Shown here piece by piece: positions 60,119 to 64,000 of a DNA stretch of 64,000 bases. Both the position numbers and the translations under genes were made by a program. The notes under the pieces are model-generated. The model saw nothing but the letters and a program-made list of their open reading frames with translations, was not told the origin of the DNA and did no database searches. Numbering within the stretch: position 1 is the stretch's first letter; every line of letters starts with the position of its first letter. The DNA comes from Pseudorhodoferax sp. Leaf274 (GTDB lineage Bacteria; Pseudomonadota; Gammaproteobacteria; Burkholderiales; Burkholderiaceae_C): positions 224,661 through 288,660 of the forward strand of contig NZ_LMNA01000029.1 of NCBI RefSeq assembly GCF_001422445.1, read 5' to 3'.

Positions 60119-62269
60119 GTGACCGAACCCACCGCCATCACCATCCACTGGGGCGACGACCGCATCGTCACGCTCACCATCGACATGCCCGGGCAGTCCG
60201 CGAACACGATGAACGGCGCATTCCGCGCGGCCTATGCGGACGCGGTCGAGCGGCTGGAGGCCGGGCGCGAGCGCATCGCCGGCGTCATCCTGACCTCGGC
60301 CAAGAAGACCTTCTTCGCCGGTGGCGACCTCAACAGCCTGCTCGCGGCCCGGCCCGAAGACGCCGCGGCGCTGTTCGACCGCGCCGAAGGCATGAAAGCG
60401 CTGATGCGCCGGCTCGAGAAGCTGGGCCGCCCCGTGGTCGCGGCCATCAACGGCACCGCGCTGGGCGGTGGCTTCGAGCTGTGCCTGGCCTGCCATGCCC
60501 GCTTCGTGGTCGACGACGCCCAGCTGTTGCTGGGCCTGCCGGAAGCCGGCCTGGGCCTGCTGCCGGGCGCGGGCGGCGTCGTGCGCACGGTGCGCATGCT
60601 GGGCCTGCAGGCGGCCATGCCGCTGCTGGTCGATGGCACGACCTTCGGCCCTGCGCGTGCGCTCGAGCTTCAACTGGTGGACGGCGTGGCGCCGGACATG
60701 GACGCCGTGCTGGCGCTGGCGCGGGCCTGGATCGCCGCCCACCCAGAGCCGCTGCAGCCCTGGGACCGCAAGGGCTTCCGCATCCCGGGCGCCACGGACC
60801 GGTCGCCGGCGCCACTGGCCTGGCTCCGCGCGGCGCCCGTGCTGCAGATGAAGAAGCAGCGCGGCCTGTACCCGGCACCCGAGGCGGCCATGTCGGCGGC
60901 CATCGAGGGTGCGACGGTGGACTTCGACACGGCCTCGCGCATCGAGAGCCGCTACCTCGTGCACCTGGCCACGCATCCGGTCGCCAAGAACCTGATCACC
61001 ACGTTCTTCTTCCAGGCCAACGAGATCAAGTCGGGCAAGGGGCGGCCCGCTGGCGTGGTGCCTGCGCGGTTCACCCGCATCGGTATCCTGGGTGCAGGCC
61101 TGATGGGCTCGGGCATCGCGCAGGTCTGCGCCCAGCGGGGCCTGCAGGCGGTGCTGAAGGACGCGACCTTGGAGGGGGCGCAGGCCGGCAAGGCCCGGGT
61201 GGAGAGCGCGTTGGCCAAGCGCGTGGAGAAGGGCGCGCTCAGCGCCGAGCGCATGCAGCGCACGCTGGCCGCCATCACGCCCGCCGGCACGGCCGCGGAC
61301 CTCAAGGGTTGCGACCTGATCGTGGAGGCCGTGTTCGAGAAACGCGAGCTCAAGGCGGCCGTCACGCGCGAGGCCGAGCCGCAGCTCGCGCCCAATGGCA
61401 TCTTCGCGTCCAACACCTCCACCTTGCCGATCACAGGCCTGGCGCAGGCGTCCTCCCGGCCGGAGAACTTCATCGGTCTGCACTTCTTCTCGCCGGTGGA
61501 CCGCATGGCTTTGGTGGAGATCATCAAGGGCGCGCGGACCTCGCCCGAGACGCTGGCACGCGCCTACGACTTCGTGCAGCAGTTGGGCAAGACGCCCATC
61601 GTCGTCAACGACAGCCGGGGCTTCTTCACGAGCCGCGTGTTCGGAACCTTCACCAAGGAAGGCGCGGCCCTACTGGCCGAAGGGGTGCCGGCGGCCGAGA
61701 TCGAGAACGGCGCGCTCAGCGTCGGCATGCCCGTGGGGCCTCTGGCCGTGATGGACGAGACCTCGATGGCCCTGTCCTGGTCGGTGCGCCAGCAGACGAT
61801 TGCCGACCTGCAGGCCGCGGGCGAGGCCGTGCCGCAGCATGCGGGCTGGGCCGTGATCGGGCAGATGGTGGCGCTGGGCCGGCCTGGACGTGCGGGTGGC
61901 GGCGGGTTCTACGATTACCCCGAAGGCGGACGCAAGCAACTGTGGGCGGGGCTGGCCGGGCATTTCCCCGGCCGTGGCGGGGCGGTTCCCCATGCAGACC
62001 TGCGCGACCGGCTGCTCCATGTGCAGGCCCTCGAATCGGTCCGCTGCATGGAGGAGGGCGTGATCGAGGCGGCGCGCGACGCCAACATCGGCTCGGTGCT
62101 CGGCATCGGATTTCCGCGCTGGACGGGCGGCACGCTGCAGTACATCAACAGCGTGGGGCCGCGGGCCTTCGTGCGGCGCAGCAGCGAACTGGCGCAGCGC
62201 TACGGCGACCGGTTCCAGCCGCCCGCGCTGCTGGTCGACATGGCCGAGCGGCAGCAGCTGTTCGCCTGA
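60119..62269 (+). CDS. FadB/FadJ-like bifunctional enoyl-CoA hydratase/3-hydroxyacyl-CoA dehydrogenase
   Basis: A 716-aa fusion. The hydratase part (about 1-220) has both glutamates (GGGFELCLAC and LGLPEAGLGLLPG). The dehydrogenase part starts with IGILGAGLMGSGIAQV (NAD loop), SNTSTLPIT and FIGLHFFSPVDRM (catalytic His). GTG 60119 is used, with GAGG 9 nt upstream. It is just after the truncated thiolase in the Bug operon. It carries out two steps of beta-oxidation; the partner thiolase seems defective, so thiolysis must come from another enzyme. Confidence 0.85.
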   Translation: MTEPTAITIHWGDDRIVTLTIDMPGQSANTMNGAFRAAYADAVERLEAGRERIAGVILTSAKKTFFAGGDLNSLLAARPEDAAALFDRAEGMKALMRRLEKLGRPVVAAINGTALGGGFELCLACHARFVVDDAQLLLGLPEAGLGLLPGAGGVVRTVRMLGLQAAMPLLVDGTTFGPARALELQLVDGVAPDMDAVLALARAWIAAHPEPLQPWDRKGFRIPGATDRSPAPLAWLRAAPVLQMKKQRGLYPAPEAAMSAAIEGATVDFDTASRIESRYLVHLATHPVAKNLITTFFFQANEIKSGKGRPAGVVPARFTRIGILGAGLMGSGIAQVCAQRGLQAVLKDATLEGAQAGKARVESALAKRVEKGALSAERMQRTLAAITPAGTAADLKGCDLIVEAVFEKRELKAAVTREAEPQLAPNGIFASNTSTLPITGLAQASSRPENFIGLHFFSPVDRMALVEIIKGARTSPETLARAYDFVQQLGKTPIVVNDSRGFFTSRVFGTFTKEGAALLAEGVPAAEIENGALSVGMPVGPLAVMDETSMALSWSVRQQTIADLQAAGEAVPQHAGWAVIGQMVALGRPGRAGGGGFYDYPEGGRKQLWAGLAGHFPGRGGAVPHADLRDRLLHVQALESVRCMEEGVIEAARDANIGSVLGIGFPRWTGGTLQYINSVGPRAFVRRSSELAQRYGDRFQPPALLVDMAERQQLFA

Positions 62270-62393
62270 GAGGGAGCGCTGCATGACCGGCGCCGTGGAC
62301 GCGGCGTTCCGCGCCATGCGCCTGCCCCTTCCACTCCCCCCATGGCTTCAAGGCCGTGGTCGACAGCGGCCTCTTCGGCGGCGGGACAGGCGC

Positions 62394-63551
<1,158 letters not shown>

Positions 63552-63609
63552 GCTTGGTTCGTCTCTCGGGAAATGGCGGGTTCGGGAAGGGTGCGTCGGC
63601 CGTGCCGGC

Positions 63610-64000
63610 TCAGTCGGCCCACTGCACGGCATCGGCCAGCGGTGCGCGGATGGTGCGGAAGCGGTTGGCCGGATGCTCCGCGTCGGCAAAGCCGAAGGAG
63701 ATGCCGCACACCAGGCGCCGGCTGTCGGGCAGTCCGAAGTGCGTGCGCACCAGCGGGCCGCGCGCGGCCAGGGCGGCCTGCGCGATGGTGGCGACGCCCA
63801 GGCTGGTGGCGGCCAGCAGGAAGTTGGCCACATAGGCGCCGCAGTCCACGGCGCCGTAGAGGCCGAGCGCCTCGTCGGTGGTGATCAGTGCGACGTGGGG
63901 TGCGCCGAAGAGGCGGAAGTTTTCCATCGCCTGCCGTGCCGATGCCGCGCGGTCGCCACGCGCGATGCCCACGCTGTCGTACAGCGCAAGGCCGCACTCG
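63610..64000 (-). CDS. Nitroreductase-family flavoprotein (5' part beyond window)
   Basis: The last 130 codons of a nitroreductase-fold protein run off the right edge. Visible are YDSVGIARGDRAAS, a GLYGAVDCGAYVANFLLAATSLG segment typical of the FMN-binding nitroreductases, and a C-terminal NRFRTIRAPLADAVQWAD tail. It probably reduces nitro or quinone groups, or an enoyl compound, with NAD(P)H. The start is not in the window. Confidence 0.7.
   Translation of the reverse strand, partial: ECGLALYDSVGIARGDRAASARQAMENFRLFGAPHVALITTDEALGLYGAVDCGAYVANFLLAATSLGVATIAQAALAARGPLVRTHFGLPDSRRLVCGISFGFADAEHPANRFRTIRAPLADAVQWAD

Overview
The window is one contiguous, very GC-rich, gene-dense stretch of a bacterial chromosome. 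Seven Bug-type periplasmic tricarboxylate-binding proteins, many CaiB/BaiF CoA-transferases and acyl-CoA dehydrogenases, and frequent overlapping ATGA/GTGA start-stop junctions suggest a betaproteobacterium of the order Burkholderiales (Comamonadaceae or Alcaligenaceae type). The genus cannot be read from the sequence. No rRNA, tRNA, CRISPR array, transposase or phage gene was seen.

Left part (1-10.5 kb): a hipBA-type toxin-antitoxin pair; a LysR regulator with a divergent class V aminotransferase and an amino-acid-binding protein; an AraC regulator divergent from an MFS exporter, then a TauE-type permease; a lone lumazine synthase (ribH) behind an FMN riboswitch; and an esterase/PHB-depolymerase with its own ribbon-helix-helix regulator and a perfect palindromic operator.

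Middle-left (10.5-20.9 kb): an eight-gene leftward operon (two Bug proteins, Gfo/Idh/MocA oxidoreductase, DUF993 aldolase-like protein, SDR, HIBADH-like dehydrogenase, TIM-barrel isomerase, DMT permease), a TetR regulator, and a divergent TPP-dependent enzyme. A 16-bp TetR-type palindrome lies before the operon and a near-copy lies before tetR. This looks like catabolism of an unidentified polyhydroxylated, probably acidic, substrate. A membrane-anchored patatin-like lipase follows.

Right part (24-63.6 kb): a large CoA-thioester catabolic region. It holds six acyl-CoA dehydrogenase genes (one a two-module fusion, two forming an adjacent unlike pair), three CaiB/racemase proteins, two non-canonical thiolases each next to a DUF35 OB-fold protein, three small enoyl-CoA hydratase/isomerases, a MaoC hydratase, SDR and MDR oxidoreductases, a FadB-like bifunctional protein with a truncated thiolase, a Rieske oxygenase with its reductase, and a ligase/kinase/DUF6285/ACAD set resembling the 4-hydroxyacyl-CoA (levulinate, Lva) module. 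Three GntR/FCD regulators are interspersed.

The most striking pattern is a recurring 15-bp operator, AWTGGT-NNN-ACCAWT, at ten places from 26.3 to 58.0 kb, in nearly every operon promoter of the right part. In several promoters it overlaps the -35, spacer, -10 or predicted transcription start. This indicates that scattered, divergently oriented operons form one repressor-controlled regulon for a branched or cyclic acid whose identity is unknown.
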